The notes under the pieces: generated by a model
What the model was told of the DNA's origin: nothing
What the model saw: the letters and a program-made list of their open reading frames with translations, nothing else
Database searches by the model: none
Part shown: positions 14,166-22,203 of the stretch, piece by piece
Layout: every line of letters begins with the position of its first letter
Numbering within the stretch: the first letter of the stretch is position 1
DNA from: JAFGFY01 sp964520425
GTDB lineage: Bacteria > Desulfobacterota > DSM-4660 > Desulfatiglandales > HGW-15
Direction: 5' to 3'
Length of the DNA: 22,203 nucleotides
Assembly (NCBI GenBank): GCA_964520425.1
Contig: CAZFMX010000056.1
Coordinates: 1 to 22,203 of the forward strand
Made by a program: the position numbers and the translations under genes

Positions 14166-15275
14166 TTAAATGATAGCCTCGCCTCCCTCCTCCACGTTTC
14201 TGAAAAGATGCGCTTTCTCCAGATTCAGGATCAGATCGATGTTTTGGTGGGGTCTTACCTCCGTGTCAGAGCTGAGCAGAGCCGTCATGGAATTCTCGCC
14301 GATATTCACATTCAGCGAGATTTCTCTACCCAGCGGCTCAATCACATTGACCTCAGCACGGACGACCTGCTTGCCCAACGAATCGTGATGCTCGGCGTCT
14401 TTTTCACATATATCTTCCGGTCGAATACCAAAGATCAAGTCCTTCCCCTTTATTGAGTTCAAATCATGTGCCATCGAGTTTGGGAGAGGAATCTGAAACC
14501 CTCCCATATCTATATGAAATCGTGAATTCTCTTCAAAGAGGCGGCAGGGAATGAGATTCATGGCCGGATTTCCAATAAACCCTGCGACAAAGAGATTGAC
14601 CGGCGTGTTGTATAGAGCAAGGGGAGGCCCTACTTGTTGAATAACACCTTCTTTCATGATCACAATCCGATCGCCCATGGTCATAGCCTCTACCTGATCA
14701 TGGGTCACATAGATAACCGTCGTTTTTAGGCTATCGTGTATTTTTTTGATTTCAGTCCTCATCTGAGCCCGGAATTTTGCGTCCAGATTACTCAGAGGTT
14801 CATCGAATAGAAAGACCTCCGGGTCCCTTACGATGGCCCTGCCCAATGCTACCCTCTGCTTCTGGCCACCGGACAGTTGTTTGGGTTTCCGCTCCAACAG
14901 GTCCGCAATACCCAAGATCTCAGCCGTCTTCTGTACCTTTTGTTTGATCTCTTTTTTGGGCACTTTACGCATCTTCAGGCCGAATGCCATATTGTCAAAG
15001 ACCTTCATATGGGGATACAGGGCATAACTCTGAAAGACCATGGCGATATTTCTATCTCTAGGCGGAAGCTGATTGACCAATCGATCATTGATATAGATCT
15101 CTCCTTCGCTGATCGTCTCTAGCCCGGCGATCATACGCAGGGTAGTGGTCTTGCCACAACCCGAAGGTCCGACAAGGACCACAAACTCTCGATCGTAGAT
15201 CTCCAGGTTGACATTCCTCACGACAACGGTCTGATCAAATCTCTTTGTGATTCTCTTTAGCCGAACATTCGCCAT
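14166..15275 (-). CDS. ABC transporter ATPase, UgpC/MsmX (sugar importer) type
   Basis: I chose the ATG at 15275 (369 residues, MANVRLKRI...), which matches family N-termini; ATGs at 15281 and 15383 are also in frame and no start has a strong ribosome binding site. The nucleotide-binding domain has Walker A GPSGCGKT (36-43), Q-loop Q82, signature LSGGQKQR (134-141), Walker B ending D158-E159 and H192 in YVTHDQ. The C-terminal 130 residues form the TOBE/OB regulatory domain of the MalK/UgpC group (IFGIRPEDI, VIEPLGREISLN). Such ATPases energise uptake of sugars or glycerol phosphates at the inner membrane. No permease or binding protein gene is adjacent, so this is an orphan ATPase that may serve several importers encoded elsewhere. 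Confidence 0.92.
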   Translation of the reverse strand: MANVRLKRITKRFDQTVVVRNVNLEIYDREFVVLVGPSGCGKTTTLRMIAGLETISEGEIYINDRLVNQLPPRDRNIAMVFQSYALYPHMKVFDNMAFGLKMRKVPKKEIKQKVQKTAEILGIADLLERKPKQLSGGQKQRVALGRAIVRDPEVFLFDEPLSNLDAKFRAQMRTEIKKIHDSLKTTVIYVTHDQVEAMTMGDRIVIMKEGVIQQVGPPLALYNTPVNLFVAGFIGNPAMNLIPCRLFEENSRFHIDMGGFQIPLPNSMAHDLNSIKGKDLIFGIRPEDICEKDAEHHDSLGKQVVRAEVNVIEPLGREISLNVNIGENSMTALLSSDTEVRPHQNIDLILNLEKAHLFRNVEEGGEAII

Positions 15276-15402
15276 CAGCATTATTCTCGCGCACTTGTCA
15301 AAAGGAATCCCGGCCTTAAGGACCGGCGCCAATAGATATGGCCTTGAGAAAATAGCCAGTGCCCGATGCGTCCCATATTCCAAGCAGAGCCAAATGACTC
15401 TG

Positions 15403-15423
15403 ACTGCGCCTACAAGGCGCAGT
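15403..15423. other. Perfect 9-bp stem-loop between ABC and M23 genes
   Basis: ACTGCGCCT and AGGCGCAGT form a perfect stem around a three-base ACA centre. It lies downstream of the M23 gene on the minus strand, where no T-run follows, so it is not a textbook terminator. On the plus strand a short TTT follows it. Confidence 0.5.
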
Positions 15424-15529
15424 TTGGCAAAATCAAATCAAGCAGCAGAAAGGCGCGGGGCCTTTAGAGGTGAACAAAGGAAATCTTGTCGGTACTGACG
15501 AGTTTATGGTTGGGTGAATGGAAAAAGAA

Positions 15530-16912
15530 CTAGAGGGCGTCATCCAATTCCTTGAGCAGATCCAGTTTCTTGGTGATATTGTCATCAATCCAATGGCTAT
15601 CCCACCACTCTACTGGATCGACAGGTACTCCACTGACCATGATTCCAAAATGGAGGTGATCTCCTCCCGCAAGTCCTGTCTGGCCCGTATGACCGATAAT
15701 ATCCCCTTTCTTGACTTCCTGCCCGGGTTCCACTGATATGATACTCAGGTGTCCATATAGGGAGGACAATCCTTGTCCATGGTCTATCACGACGGCCAAC
15801 CCATAAATGCCATTTCTCTCTGCAAAAATGACTTTTCCGCTATTCGCCGCCTGAACCGGGGAATTGGCTAGAGATGCCAGATCAACTCCAAGATGCACCT
15901 GTTCATCCACCTTCTCGCCCTGATAGTAGTAATCTCGGTGGTCGGCAAACCTGGCCATGGTCGCGGCATTCTTCTGTCTCACCCAGGTCCCCTCCCATAG
16001 TTTTTCCGGGGCCGTTTCCTCCCTCAACTGGTAGAAAATTTCATGGCTTTCTTTTCTCAAGTCATTGTTTATTTTGATGTATTTTTCAATGTCGCTCATT
16101 TCGGAATCCATTGGATAAAAAGTGAAATATACCAGGATCCGTTTTAGGAACTCGTCCGTGATGTTCAGTCTCTCAGAGCCGAAGCGTTTTTCACGGATGT
16201 GGTAGTAGAAGCTTGTCTTAGAGGAATTCTCGGCCTTGTCTTTGGCCCATAGAAATATGGAGGGATCAAGCCCAGCATTATAAGGGAGAGAGAAATAACA
16301 GATATGTATGCCCTTCTGTGATTCTTCATCGATTGGATACCCCGGAAAAAAGACCTCGTCGACGAAAACACCACTTTGTACTACATCGGAAGAAGTCTGG
16401 TAGACAGTCAAACAAGCCCCTCCACAGTTTATGTTATGCATTCGGCTAATGGCTCTGATGGCCGGAGGAATAGTATCCACGATCATTCTATGCTCTACCA
16501 CAGCCATGTTCCCGTCTCCACCGCCTCTTCTGGAGTAATCCCATACACTGACTCTGAGATCGATTTGACCTTGGGTCAGTTTAAGCTCTAATGGATCCAC
16601 AACAATTTCCTGCTCATAGCGGTGTATTCCCCCTTGATTCAAAAATCCTTCAAAGGGAAATTTCTTTTCAAGGAGGATGATTTCCCTGCCTTCTTTTTCA
16701 AGGTTGACTTTGAGCCTTTTTAGGCCGGTCTTCACATCGCTGATCTTTAATCTAAATGTTACTTCTCCCGAGATGAATTCCGGAAGCGGCTCGATGTTTA
16801 CGACGGGTCTTTCTCCCTCAAAAATTTGGGCAATAAACCATCCAAGGAAGCTTGCAATTATGATAAGTGGTATAATAGCGAGGAGATAATACCTTTTTTT
16901 CTTTTTTCCCAT
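15530..16912 (-). CDS. Membrane-anchored M23-family metallopeptidase
   Basis: The ATG at 16912 (460 residues, MGKKKKRYYLLAII...) is preferred, because it gives a basic start directly before the single N-terminal helix and has a GGGAAA upstream; a GTG at 16960 would add 16 residues. The helix at about 7-30 anchors the protein in the inner membrane with the rest in the periplasm. Residues 35-310 are beta-rich and unassigned, perhaps Ig-like (VTFRLKISDVKTGLKRLKV, IDLRVSVWDYS). The C-terminal LytM/M23 domain carries the zinc ligands H340 and D344 (HLGVD) and H421 in GDHLHF, with H388 (YGHLS) and H419 likely catalytic. All zinc ligands are present, so it should be an active peptidoglycan endopeptidase rather than an EnvC/NlpD-type degenerate activator. 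Confidence 0.9.
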   Translation of the reverse strand: MGKKKKRYYLLAIIPLIIIASFLGWFIAQIFEGERPVVNIEPLPEFISGEVTFRLKISDVKTGLKRLKVNLEKEGREIILLEKKFPFEGFLNQGGIHRYEQEIVVDPLELKLTQGQIDLRVSVWDYSRRGGGDGNMAVVEHRMIVDTIPPAIRAISRMHNINCGGACLTVYQTSSDVVQSGVFVDEVFFPGYPIDEESQKGIHICYFSLPYNAGLDPSIFLWAKDKAENSSKTSFYYHIREKRFGSERLNITDEFLKRILVYFTFYPMDSEMSDIEKYIKINNDLRKESHEIFYQLREETAPEKLWEGTWVRQKNAATMARFADHRDYYYQGEKVDEQVHLGVDLASLANSPVQAANSGKVIFAERNGIYGLAVVIDHGQGLSSLYGHLSIISVEPGQEVKKGDIIGHTGQTGLAGGDHLHFGIMVSGVPVDPVEWWDSHWIDDNITKKLDLLKELDDAL

Positions 16913-17083
16913 GGCTTTCCCGAAGTCATTTTCTTGTTGACGAAGCCATTCCCCCTTCACCAGAGGTGTTTGGCTTTCGGCCTATAAACGGGTTTGCCCC
17001 GGAATGGTCGCGGGGCAACTCGTATATAGATATCAATTAATCTTGATGAAGGCAAATATTTTTGTGCCCGAAAAGGAGATCCA

Positions 17084-17539
17084 ATGAATAGTGCCAAATA
17101 TGTGGGAGTTATTGGGGCAGGAGAATGTACTGATTTAACGTATAAAATGGCTCAAAATCTCGGGTTTGAGATAGGTAAAAGGAGCTGGATTCTGGTCTGC
17201 GGCGGCCTGGGAGGGGTCATGGAAGCGGCAGCCAAGGGTTGCTTTGAGGCTGGAGGAATGACCCTAGGGATATTACCCGGTTCAAAAAGGAATTCTGCCA
17301 ATCCTTACATCAGGATAGCTCTTCCCACCGCTTTGGGCGAGGGGAGGAATCTCCTCGTGGTCAGGGCATCGGATGTCTTGGTCTCAATCGCGGGTGGTTA
17401 CGGTACCCTGTCCGAAATTGCCCTAGCCTTAAAGGCTAGAAAACCGGTTATCGGCCTTGAAACATGGAAGCACATTCAGGGCATACAATACGTCTCGCAT
17501 CCTGATGAAGTGATTGCGAAGATAGATGAGTTCGATTAG
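17084..17539 (+). CDS. TIGR00725/SLOG-family protein
   Basis: The protein has 151 residues and starts at the ATG at 17084, behind AAAAGGAG. It is a Rossmann-like SLOG/LOG-fold protein. The N-terminus KYVGVIGAGEC, the block GGLGGVMEAAAKG (40-52) and GGYGTLSEIALAL (104-116) are typical of the TIGR00725 group. Related members include cytokinin-activating LOG phosphoribohydrolases and molybdenum-cofactor carrier proteins, so nucleotide or cofactor binding in the cytoplasm is likely. GEGRN (85-89) contains the arginine often found in the LOG active site, but the second motif is GGYGTLSE rather than the LOG consensus PGGxGTxxE, so phosphoribohydrolase activity is doubtful. The stop codon overlaps the end of the convergent deaminase gene by four bases. 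Confidence 0.85.
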   Translation: MNSAKYVGVIGAGECTDLTYKMAQNLGFEIGKRSWILVCGGLGGVMEAAAKGCFEAGGMTLGILPGSKRNSANPYIRIALPTALGEGRNLLVVRASDVLVSIAGGYGTLSEIALALKARKPVIGLETWKHIQGIQYVSHPDEVIAKIDEFD

Positions 17540-18903
17540 ATCCTTAGAGCGAAGGTTGAAGTCAGGGCCCTGACCTTCTCCATAATTTCATCAGGGTCCA
17601 GGGTCTGAAAAACCCGGTTTCTCAAGAGAATCTGTCCGTCAACGATGACGTCTCTGACATCAGCACCATTGGCCGAATAGACCAGGGACGAAAACGGATT
17701 GTAAAGGGGAACCAGATGAGGGCTTCGAAGATCGACCACAATAATATCGGCTTTTTTCCCCCTCTCAATGGTGCCTACTTCCTGTTCAATCCCAAGAACT
17801 GCTCCTCCCCATGAAGTGGCCATTTTCAAGACCGTCTCCGCCTCCATACTCACAGGATTGCCGGTAGAAACCTTGGCTAGTTTCGCAGCCGTATCCATCT
17901 CTTTAAAAAGATCCAAGTCGTTATTCGAGGCACAGCCATCCGTTCCAAGACCGACCTTCATCCCTAGGCTTATCATCTCAGTTATTCTAGCCACTCCTGA
18001 GGACAATTTCATATTACTTTCAGGCACATGAACAATCCTTACGCCTCTTTCTGCAAGAAGCTCTATCTCATCCCGGGTTAAATGTACCGCATGGGCAGCA
18101 ACCAGCCCTTCATCCAAGATACCCAACTTATTCAAAAAATGAACAGGTCGCTGTCCCGTCTTTTTGATAATCTCGTCAACTTCATCAGACGTCTCAGAGA
18201 GATGAATCTGTAAGGGGAGAGAGAAACCCCTTGATATCTCCATGGCTCCGCTAAGGGTCTTCTCCGAACAGGTGGATGGGCTGTGACAGAATAGGCCAGG
18301 AGAGATGAGATCTGAAAATCCAACCCATTTTTCGATGAACTCCGTGCCCTTTATCAGATTTTCCGCCGAATCGGGTACGCCAGGAGCAGGGAAATCTATT
18401 ACCCCTTGAGCCAAGTGGGCCCTGAGACCCGACTTGTGAACGGCTTGAACTGTATCATCCTCGAAAAAGTACCCGTCCATGAAACTCGTCGTGCCTGAAG
18501 CAATCATCTCAAGACAACCCAGTACCGAACCCCAATAGACAGTTTCAGGTCGTAGGTGTTTTGATTCCATCGGAAAGATCTTATCATAGAGCCATTCTCT
18601 AAGGGGCAGATCGTCTGCCGCCCCCCGGAAGAGGGTCATAGGTGTGTGACAATGGCTGTTGATCAGGCCGGGCATGATGATACAGTCTGAGGCATCGATT
18701 ATTTCCGCACTGGCGGGGAATGAAAATGTCTCGTCCATAATTTGAACATCAATGATTCTGTTCTTTTTCACACATACCCTGGCCGGGTTGATCGGGTCCT
18801 CCCCGTCCACCATGGTAATCAAAATGCCGCCCTCAATGACTATATCCGGTTCTTCGTGAAATGAATCGCTGAGAGGTTTTGAAGTGATATCCAAATGGGT
18901 CAT
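17536..18903 (-). CDS. mtaD: S-adenosylhomocysteine/methylthioadenosine deaminase-like amidohydrolase
   Basis: This 455-residue amidohydrolase belongs to the TrzA/AtzA/MtaD group. The metal ligands are H84 and H86 (INSHCHTPMTLFRGAADDL), H234 (IHLSET), H271 (AAHAVHL) and D322 (GLGTDGCASNNDLDLF). These match the pattern of the Thermotoga TM0936 SAH/MTA deaminase, including the PMTLxRG(A/V)A(D/E)DL stretch. The likely reaction is deamination of S-adenosylhomocysteine (and methylthioadenosine) to the inosyl form, a route for recycling SAM products in the cytoplasm. Another aminohydrolase substrate, such as a guanine- or triazine-like compound, is possible. The start at 18903 lacks a clear ribosome binding site. 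It is a single gene converging on the SLOG gene; the shared neighbourhood might mean a common nucleoside pathway, but this is inference. Confidence 0.85.
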   Translation of the reverse strand: MTHLDITSKPLSDSFHEEPDIVIEGGILITMVDGEDPINPARVCVKKNRIIDVQIMDETFSFPASAEIIDASDCIIMPGLINSHCHTPMTLFRGAADDLPLREWLYDKIFPMESKHLRPETVYWGSVLGCLEMIASGTTSFMDGYFFEDDTVQAVHKSGLRAHLAQGVIDFPAPGVPDSAENLIKGTEFIEKWVGFSDLISPGLFCHSPSTCSEKTLSGAMEISRGFSLPLQIHLSETSDEVDEIIKKTGQRPVHFLNKLGILDEGLVAAHAVHLTRDEIELLAERGVRIVHVPESNMKLSSGVARITEMISLGMKVGLGTDGCASNNDLDLFKEMDTAAKLAKVSTGNPVSMEAETVLKMATSWGGAVLGIEQEVGTIERGKKADIIVVDLRSPHLVPLYNPFSSLVYSANGADVRDVIVDGQILLRNRVFQTLDPDEIMEKVRALTSTFALRI

Positions 18904-19037
18904 AATTCAGAACTCTTGGGGGAACCGCCTGGTCTGTGATGTAAGGCCTGGTTTCTTGTCTCGGAAACAGAGTATCCGACACAGTCTCTGTGACAGTGCA
19001 ATGAAGATGACGAAGACATCAGCATAATCAAATATGC

Positions 19038-19065
19038 TTGACATGTCCACACGATCTGATAGGAA
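19038..19065 (+). promoter_or_regulatory. Candidate promoter for DUF1015-trmN6
   Basis: A perfect TTGACA at 19038-19043 is followed after 16 bases by TAGGAA (19060-19065), a poor -10. It lies 43 bases before the DUF1015 start in the divergent spacer with the deaminase gene. Confidence 0.3.
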
Positions 19066-19107
19066 ACCCTTACGAATTTTGTGTCTTGGAGGTTGTTGAA
19101 CCGAACT

Positions 19108-20463
19108 ATGGCGATTATAGCCCCTTTTAAGGGTCTGTCATACAATTTTGAAGCATTTGACGATATACCTAGACTGTTCGCCCCCCCGTACGACGTCATC
19201 CCTGAGGAGGAACAGGAGAAATATTACCAGATCAACCCCTATAACGTCATCCAGTTAATCCTAGGGAAGAGGAAGACTGGAGATTCGGACTGGGATAACC
19301 GATATACGCGATCTGCCGAGCTTTGGGAAAGATGGCAATCAGAGGGAGTTCTGATCCCAAGCAAGTCCCCTTCCATGTACATCACCTCTCTTACATATGA
19401 TCCCGGAGACGGTAGTAGACCAAGAACCAGATGGGGTCTCATTGCCCTCGTACGCATAGAAGAGAAGGACTCGGGAGTCATCATTCCCCATGAAAAGACC
19501 TTTTCAGCCCACAAAGATGATCGGTTAAAATTGATGAGGGCTAGTAACGCCCAGTTCAGTCAGGTTTTTGCTGTCTACGAAGATCCTGAGAACACCGTGT
19601 TCGAAGCCCTGAAAGGGCCTGTCCTCGCATCGCCACAAATTTCTTTTGAACTCGATGATGGTACAAAACACAGGATGTGGACCGTACAGGATCCAGGTAT
19701 CTTTAGACAGGTGGTATCTGCTATGCGTGAGAAGCCCATTATTATTGCCGACGGCCATCACCGTTATGAAACGGCCCGGAACTTCAGAAACATCATGAGG
19801 GCAAGATACGGTCGGCGTCCTCCGAACAGGTCTTTCGAATACGTCATGATGTACATGACAAACATGAATGATGAGGGACTGACCATCTTACCTTCACATC
19901 GTTTGGTCAAGAGATATCAATCTCTCAGACTTGAGACCTTTCTCGAAAAACTCAGAGAATGTTTTGAAGTGACCACCCTCCCCTCCTCGAGTTCCGACCT
20001 GTCACCCCGGCACCAGGTATTTAAAAGAGTTCTTGAAGAAAAGGGTCATATCACCTCTGCCATTGGGTTTCATTACCATGGGCATCATACAGATTACATC
20101 CTTACCCTGAAACAAGGGGCTCGGGATGAAATGGGAGGAGACCTCCATGATTCTCTCAAAGAACTCGACGTCCTTGTCCTCTCCCGGCTGATTTTTCAAA
20201 AGGCCTTGGGTTTCAGCGAAGAAGACATGGACAATGAGGAGATCTTTCACTATCAAAGTGATATGGAAAAGGCCCTTTCGCGGGTTGATGCAGGTGAATA
20301 TCAGATGACATTTCTTGTCAATCCCACCAAAATGGAGCATGTCCAAAATGTCACTGCCAATGCCCTGATCATGCCCAGAAAATCAACCTATTTCTACCCT
20401 AAGGTCATAACGGGGCTGGTATTCAATAGGATTGATCCTCATGAGATCATCCAATTACTCTGA
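19108..20463 (+). CDS. DUF1015 family protein (COG4198)
   Basis: The protein has 451 residues. The ATG at 19108 is chosen because DUF1015 proteins begin with M-A-x-I-x-P-F-(K/R); a GGAGG lies 15 bases upstream, rather far. Family blocks are APPYDVIPEEE (25-35), HEKTFSAHKDDRLKLMRA (128-145) and, most diagnostic, IIADGHHRYETARNF (212-226). The DGHHR motif resembles the DG-x-H-R seen in ParB/sulfiredoxin-fold enzymes such as archaeal serine kinase, so a nucleotide-dependent activity is conceivable, but this is inference and the family has no established function. It appears cytoplasmic: no signal peptide or membrane segment is visible. Its 3' end overlaps the methyltransferase gene by 23 bases, indicating coupled translation. 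Confidence 0.9.
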   Translation: MAIIAPFKGLSYNFEAFDDIPRLFAPPYDVIPEEEQEKYYQINPYNVIQLILGKRKTGDSDWDNRYTRSAELWERWQSEGVLIPSKSPSMYITSLTYDPGDGSRPRTRWGLIALVRIEEKDSGVIIPHEKTFSAHKDDRLKLMRASNAQFSQVFAVYEDPENTVFEALKGPVLASPQISFELDDGTKHRMWTVQDPGIFRQVVSAMREKPIIIADGHHRYETARNFRNIMRARYGRRPPNRSFEYVMMYMTNMNDEGLTILPSHRLVKRYQSLRLETFLEKLRECFEVTTLPSSSSDLSPRHQVFKRVLEEKGHITSAIGFHYHGHHTDYILTLKQGARDEMGGDLHDSLKELDVLVLSRLIFQKALGFSEEDMDNEEIFHYQSDMEKALSRVDAGEYQMTFLVNPTKMEHVQNVTANALIMPRKSTYFYPKVITGLVFNRIDPHEIIQLL

Positions 20464-21163
20464 ATTAGAACCTAGGCCTGACGAATGCGTGGATACGTTC
20501 TTGGACGGACGGCTGAAGCTCATCCAGTTTCGTAGGGGTTACAGATTCTCCATTGATGCGATCTTACTTGCCCAATTTGTCACTATCAAGCGCAACGACG
20601 TGGTGGTTGATCTCGGAACAGGCTGTGGTATCATTCCCATGGTTTTGCTCTTGACAGAACCCGTGGGGCATGTTTTTGCTCTAGAAATACAACCGGAGCT
20701 TGCAGAGCAGGCTGCGAGAAATGCCCGGCTGAACGGTTTTGATCACGAAGTAGATGTCATCCTGGGAGATCTTAAATACCCACCTTTGAGGCCTTCATTC
20801 GCCGATGTCGTCATATGCAATCCTCCATACCGCCCGAAGAATAGCGGACGCATCAATCCTGATTCGCAAAAGGCCATTGCTCGCCACGAAGTGCTTTCAT
20901 CCCTAAATGACATTCTTGACGCCGCCGCAAAGACATTGCGAGCCAAGGGAAGGTTTGCCATAATCTATCCAACTTCCCGGCTGGCAGATCTATTCATCAA
21001 GATGAGAGGTTTCAATCTGGAGCCGAAGAGGCTCAGGGTCTTCTATCCGAGTATGCGATCCAACGCCAAACTGGCCTTGATTGAGGCCTCATTGGGAGGC
21101 CAAGAGGGCCTGAAGATATTGCCGCCATTGTTGGATCAGGGAGACTTCTCCATCACTAAGTGA
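20441..21163 (+). CDS. TrmN6-like tRNA1(Val) A37 N6-methyltransferase
   Basis: I chose the ATG at 20441 (240 residues) rather than the TTG at 20432; it overlaps the DUF1015 gene by 23 bases. The Rossmann methyltransferase core has SAM motif I as VVDLGTGCGIIPM (55-67), an acidic residue after strand 2 (FALEIQPE) and the N6-adenine/glutamine methylase signature NPPY at 127-130 in DVVICNPPYRP. The N-terminal GRLKLIQFRRGYRFSIDAIL is characteristic of COG4123 (TrmN6/YfiC), which methylates A37 of tRNA-Val. NPPY enzymes also modify protein glutamine or rRNA, so the substrate is inferred from the N-terminal block. It is cytoplasmic. The gene ends four bases before the stop of the convergent dciA gene. 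Confidence 0.88.
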   Translation: MRSSNYSELEPRPDECVDTFLDGRLKLIQFRRGYRFSIDAILLAQFVTIKRNDVVVDLGTGCGIIPMVLLLTEPVGHVFALEIQPELAEQAARNARLNGFDHEVDVILGDLKYPPLRPSFADVVICNPPYRPKNSGRINPDSQKAIARHEVLSSLNDILDAAAKTLRAKGRFAIIYPTSRLADLFIKMRGFNLEPKRLRVFYPSMRSNAKLALIEASLGGQEGLKILPPLLDQGDFSITK

Positions 21164-21166
21164 ATA

Positions 21167-21475
21167 TTACCTAGGCCCGAGCCTGAAATCTATAGTCCCC
21201 ACTGCTTTTCGGCCAAGTCTCTTGTTCAGCTTTTCCTTTATGGTCTCTTTGACAAATCCCAGTTCCTGAAGCCAGATGGAATCTGAAACCCTGACTCGAA
21301 GTTTTCCGCTCTTAATCCACTCGGGTTGGGCATGTTGTGCAATAGCGGAACCCACTGTCTCCTCCCACACGCTCCAAATGCGCCCGTCATCCGGATTGAA
21401 GGGAAGCTTCGGATCGTTGAGAAGGGAGGAGATAATTTCTTTTAAAGGAAGCAGATTTTCTTTTCTATTGGTCAT
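21167..21475 (-). CDS. dciA: DUF721/DciA-like protein
   Basis: The protein has 102 residues, starting at the ATG at 21475 (MTNRKENLLPLKEIISSLL), with a weak AGG five bases upstream; an open extension to 21559 has no ribosome binding site and unlike composition. The DUF721 pattern is visible: a helical N-terminus, then IWSVWEETVGSAIAQHAQPE, then KLRVRVSDSIWLQELGFVKE and a short C-terminal beta segment TIDFRLG. DciA is the ancestral loader of the replicative helicase DnaB in bacteria without DnaC or DnaI, and acts at oriC and at forks. The C-terminal half keeps the KH-like domain. The small size is common in this family. It is convergent with the methyltransferase gene and appears monocistronic. 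Confidence 0.85.
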   Translation of the reverse strand: MTNRKENLLPLKEIISSLLNDPKLPFNPDDGRIWSVWEETVGSAIAQHAQPEWIKSGKLRVRVSDSIWLQELGFVKETIKEKLNKRLGRKAVGTIDFRLGPR

Positions 21476-21825
21476 TAACCTGTTCTGACCTCTCGACTCA
21501 TTGTGCCGGGAGAGGCTCCAAGGGGCCCAAAATTCACCATCAGAATTGTTGATGGGCAAAGTTCACTAAGGGGTTTAGGGGAAACCTGGGCGCCAGCAAG
21601 GTGTTAGATGCAAGGCGTCGAGGAGCGCCGACTGAGGCGTATAAACAATACACCGCAAGGAGAAGCGCTCGAAGGCAACGCAGTCCTCCGACTTACTCAG
21701 GGCCATAAGCCTGTCGAATGGCAGATGACAGCTTGATGGTGGATCAGGGGTCTTTATCCCTTGACGGCACAAATATTTACCGGTATGTTATCAAAAATTA
21801 ACCAATTTTCAAGTAGGAGATTTTC
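21476..21825. repeat. Spacer with repeat-like, partly palindromic sequence
   Basis: No gene is seen. The part at about 21590-21760 has the look of a dispersed repeat: GATGCAAGGCGTCGAGGAGC, a near-palindromic centre GGCGTATAAACAATACACC, then GCAAGGAGAAGCGCTCGAAG. The unit lies between dciA and hflK, and no second copy is present in this window, so repeat status rests on appearance and on my recollection of similar proteobacterial intergenic sequences. Confidence 0.4.
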
Positions 21826-22203
21826 ATGGCCTGGGACTGGGATAAATTACAGCAACAGAGACAAGGGCGACAAGGAGGACCACCTCCTCAAATGGATGAG
21901 GTGCTCGAAAAGATCAAGAAGATAAAAAGCGGCTTTCCCGGGGGCTGGATCATAATCATCATTCTCATTGCTCTTATCCTTGCCTGGAATATGATCTACG
22001 AGATCGAACCCGATGAGGCCGGGGTCATTCAGAGGTTTGGGGAACATGTCCGGACCACCATGCCGGGGATTCACGCAAAACTCCCTAGCCCCATCGAAAC
22101 CTTGTCCAAGGTCCCCATACAAAAGGTGCAGAAAGAGGAGTTCGGCTTTCGAACCCTTCAGGCCGGTGTCCGGACCCGGTATGCGTCTGAATCTGCTTAT
22201 CAG
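21826..22203 (+). CDS. hflK: HflK, N-terminal part (3' end outside window)
   Basis: The first 126 residues are present, from an ATG at 21826 with TAGGAGA upstream. A glycine- and glutamine-rich cytoplasmic start (MAWDWDKLQQQRQGRQGG) is followed by a transmembrane helix at about 41-57 (WIIIIILIALILAWNMI) and the beginning of the SPFH/band 7 domain (YEIEPDEAGVIQRFGEHVRT, GIHAKLPSPIETLSKV). HflK forms a large membrane cage with HflC around the FtsH protease and limits its access to membrane proteins. hflC would be expected directly downstream, outside the window. The VxRFG-like block (IQRFGE) and PGIHAKLPxPIE are typical of HflK rather than of other stomatin-like proteins. Confidence 0.93.
   Translation, partial: MAWDWDKLQQQRQGRQGGPPPQMDEVLEKIKKIKSGFPGGWIIIIILIALILAWNMIYEIEPDEAGVIQRFGEHVRTTMPGIHAKLPSPIETLSKVPIQKVQKEEFGFRTLQAGVRTRYASESAYQ

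Noticed and set aside
15276..15383. N-terminal extension of the ABC ATPase frame
   Set aside because: The added residues do not match ATPase N-termini, and there is no ribosome binding site at 15383.
18968..19010. CACAGTCTCTGTG palindrome between the deaminase and DUF1015 genes
   Set aside because: It is short and isolated, with no regulator gene nearby; probably chance.
21476..21559. N-terminal extension of dciA
   Set aside because: The composition is unlike DUF721, there is no ribosome binding site, and the later ATG gives a standard start.

Overview
The window looks like part of a chromosome from an anaerobic, Gram-negative bacterium, most likely a Desulfobacterota (deltaproteobacterial) lineage. 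This is inferred from the mix of genes: a cysteine-rich rubredoxin-like protein, EF-P with its EpmA-type ligase, HflK, a periplasmic-type DPP IV and SppA, a DUF1015 protein, and an NTT-type carrier. No rRNA or tRNA gene was seen, so the placement is tentative. Most of the window is housekeeping and conserved hypothetical content. The accessory material lies at the left end and in the intergenic spaces.

Layout, left to right. (1) 1-2327: two tandem, paralogous cupin proteins on the minus strand (the first cut by the window edge), divergent from a 12-TM MFS transporter. (2) 2328-2760: a gene-free stretch that may hold a degraded structured element. (3) 2761-3297: a single-domain response regulator with an unusual short C-terminal tail and no kinase nearby. 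(4) 3322-7003, minus strand: a 65-codon start-less coding remnant, an NTT/TLC-type nucleotide carrier and the signal peptide peptidase SppA. The last two are separated by a long palindromic element. (5) 7309-10712, plus strand: a DPP IV-type S9 peptidase, an 11-cysteine rubredoxin-like protein and a zinc-ribbon thioredoxin (Trx2 type). (6) 11160-13754: epmA and efp on the minus strand, overlapping and apparently one operon, divergent from rpiA. (7) 14166-16912, minus strand: an orphan UgpC/MsmX-like ABC ATPase and a membrane-anchored M23 peptidase. (8) 17084-21475: a TIGR00725/SLOG protein converging on an MtaD-like deaminase, then DUF1015 overlapping a TrmN6-like methyltransferase, which converges on a DciA (DUF721) gene. 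(9) 21826-end: the start of hflK.

The most distinctive signal is in the spacers. A family of long imperfect palindromes occurs three times within 8 kb. The copy at 10821-11128 is full length, the one at about 4955-5205 lacks its outer ends, and the one at 12761-12904 is half an element in opposite orientation. A second, unrelated 206-bp imperfect inverted repeat lies at 13791-13996, and a further repeat-like, partly palindromic stretch lies upstream of hflK. These look like miniature inverted-repeat elements or long-hairpin RNA elements dispersed between housekeeping genes. A short motif that reads VPFWE(L/W)EK is also shared between the spacer after the NTT gene and the spacer before the thioredoxin gene.

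I saw no CRISPR array, phage genes, toxin-antitoxin pair or intact transposase. No complete new multi-gene system is evident. The repeat families and the tandem-cupin/MFS locus are the best leads.
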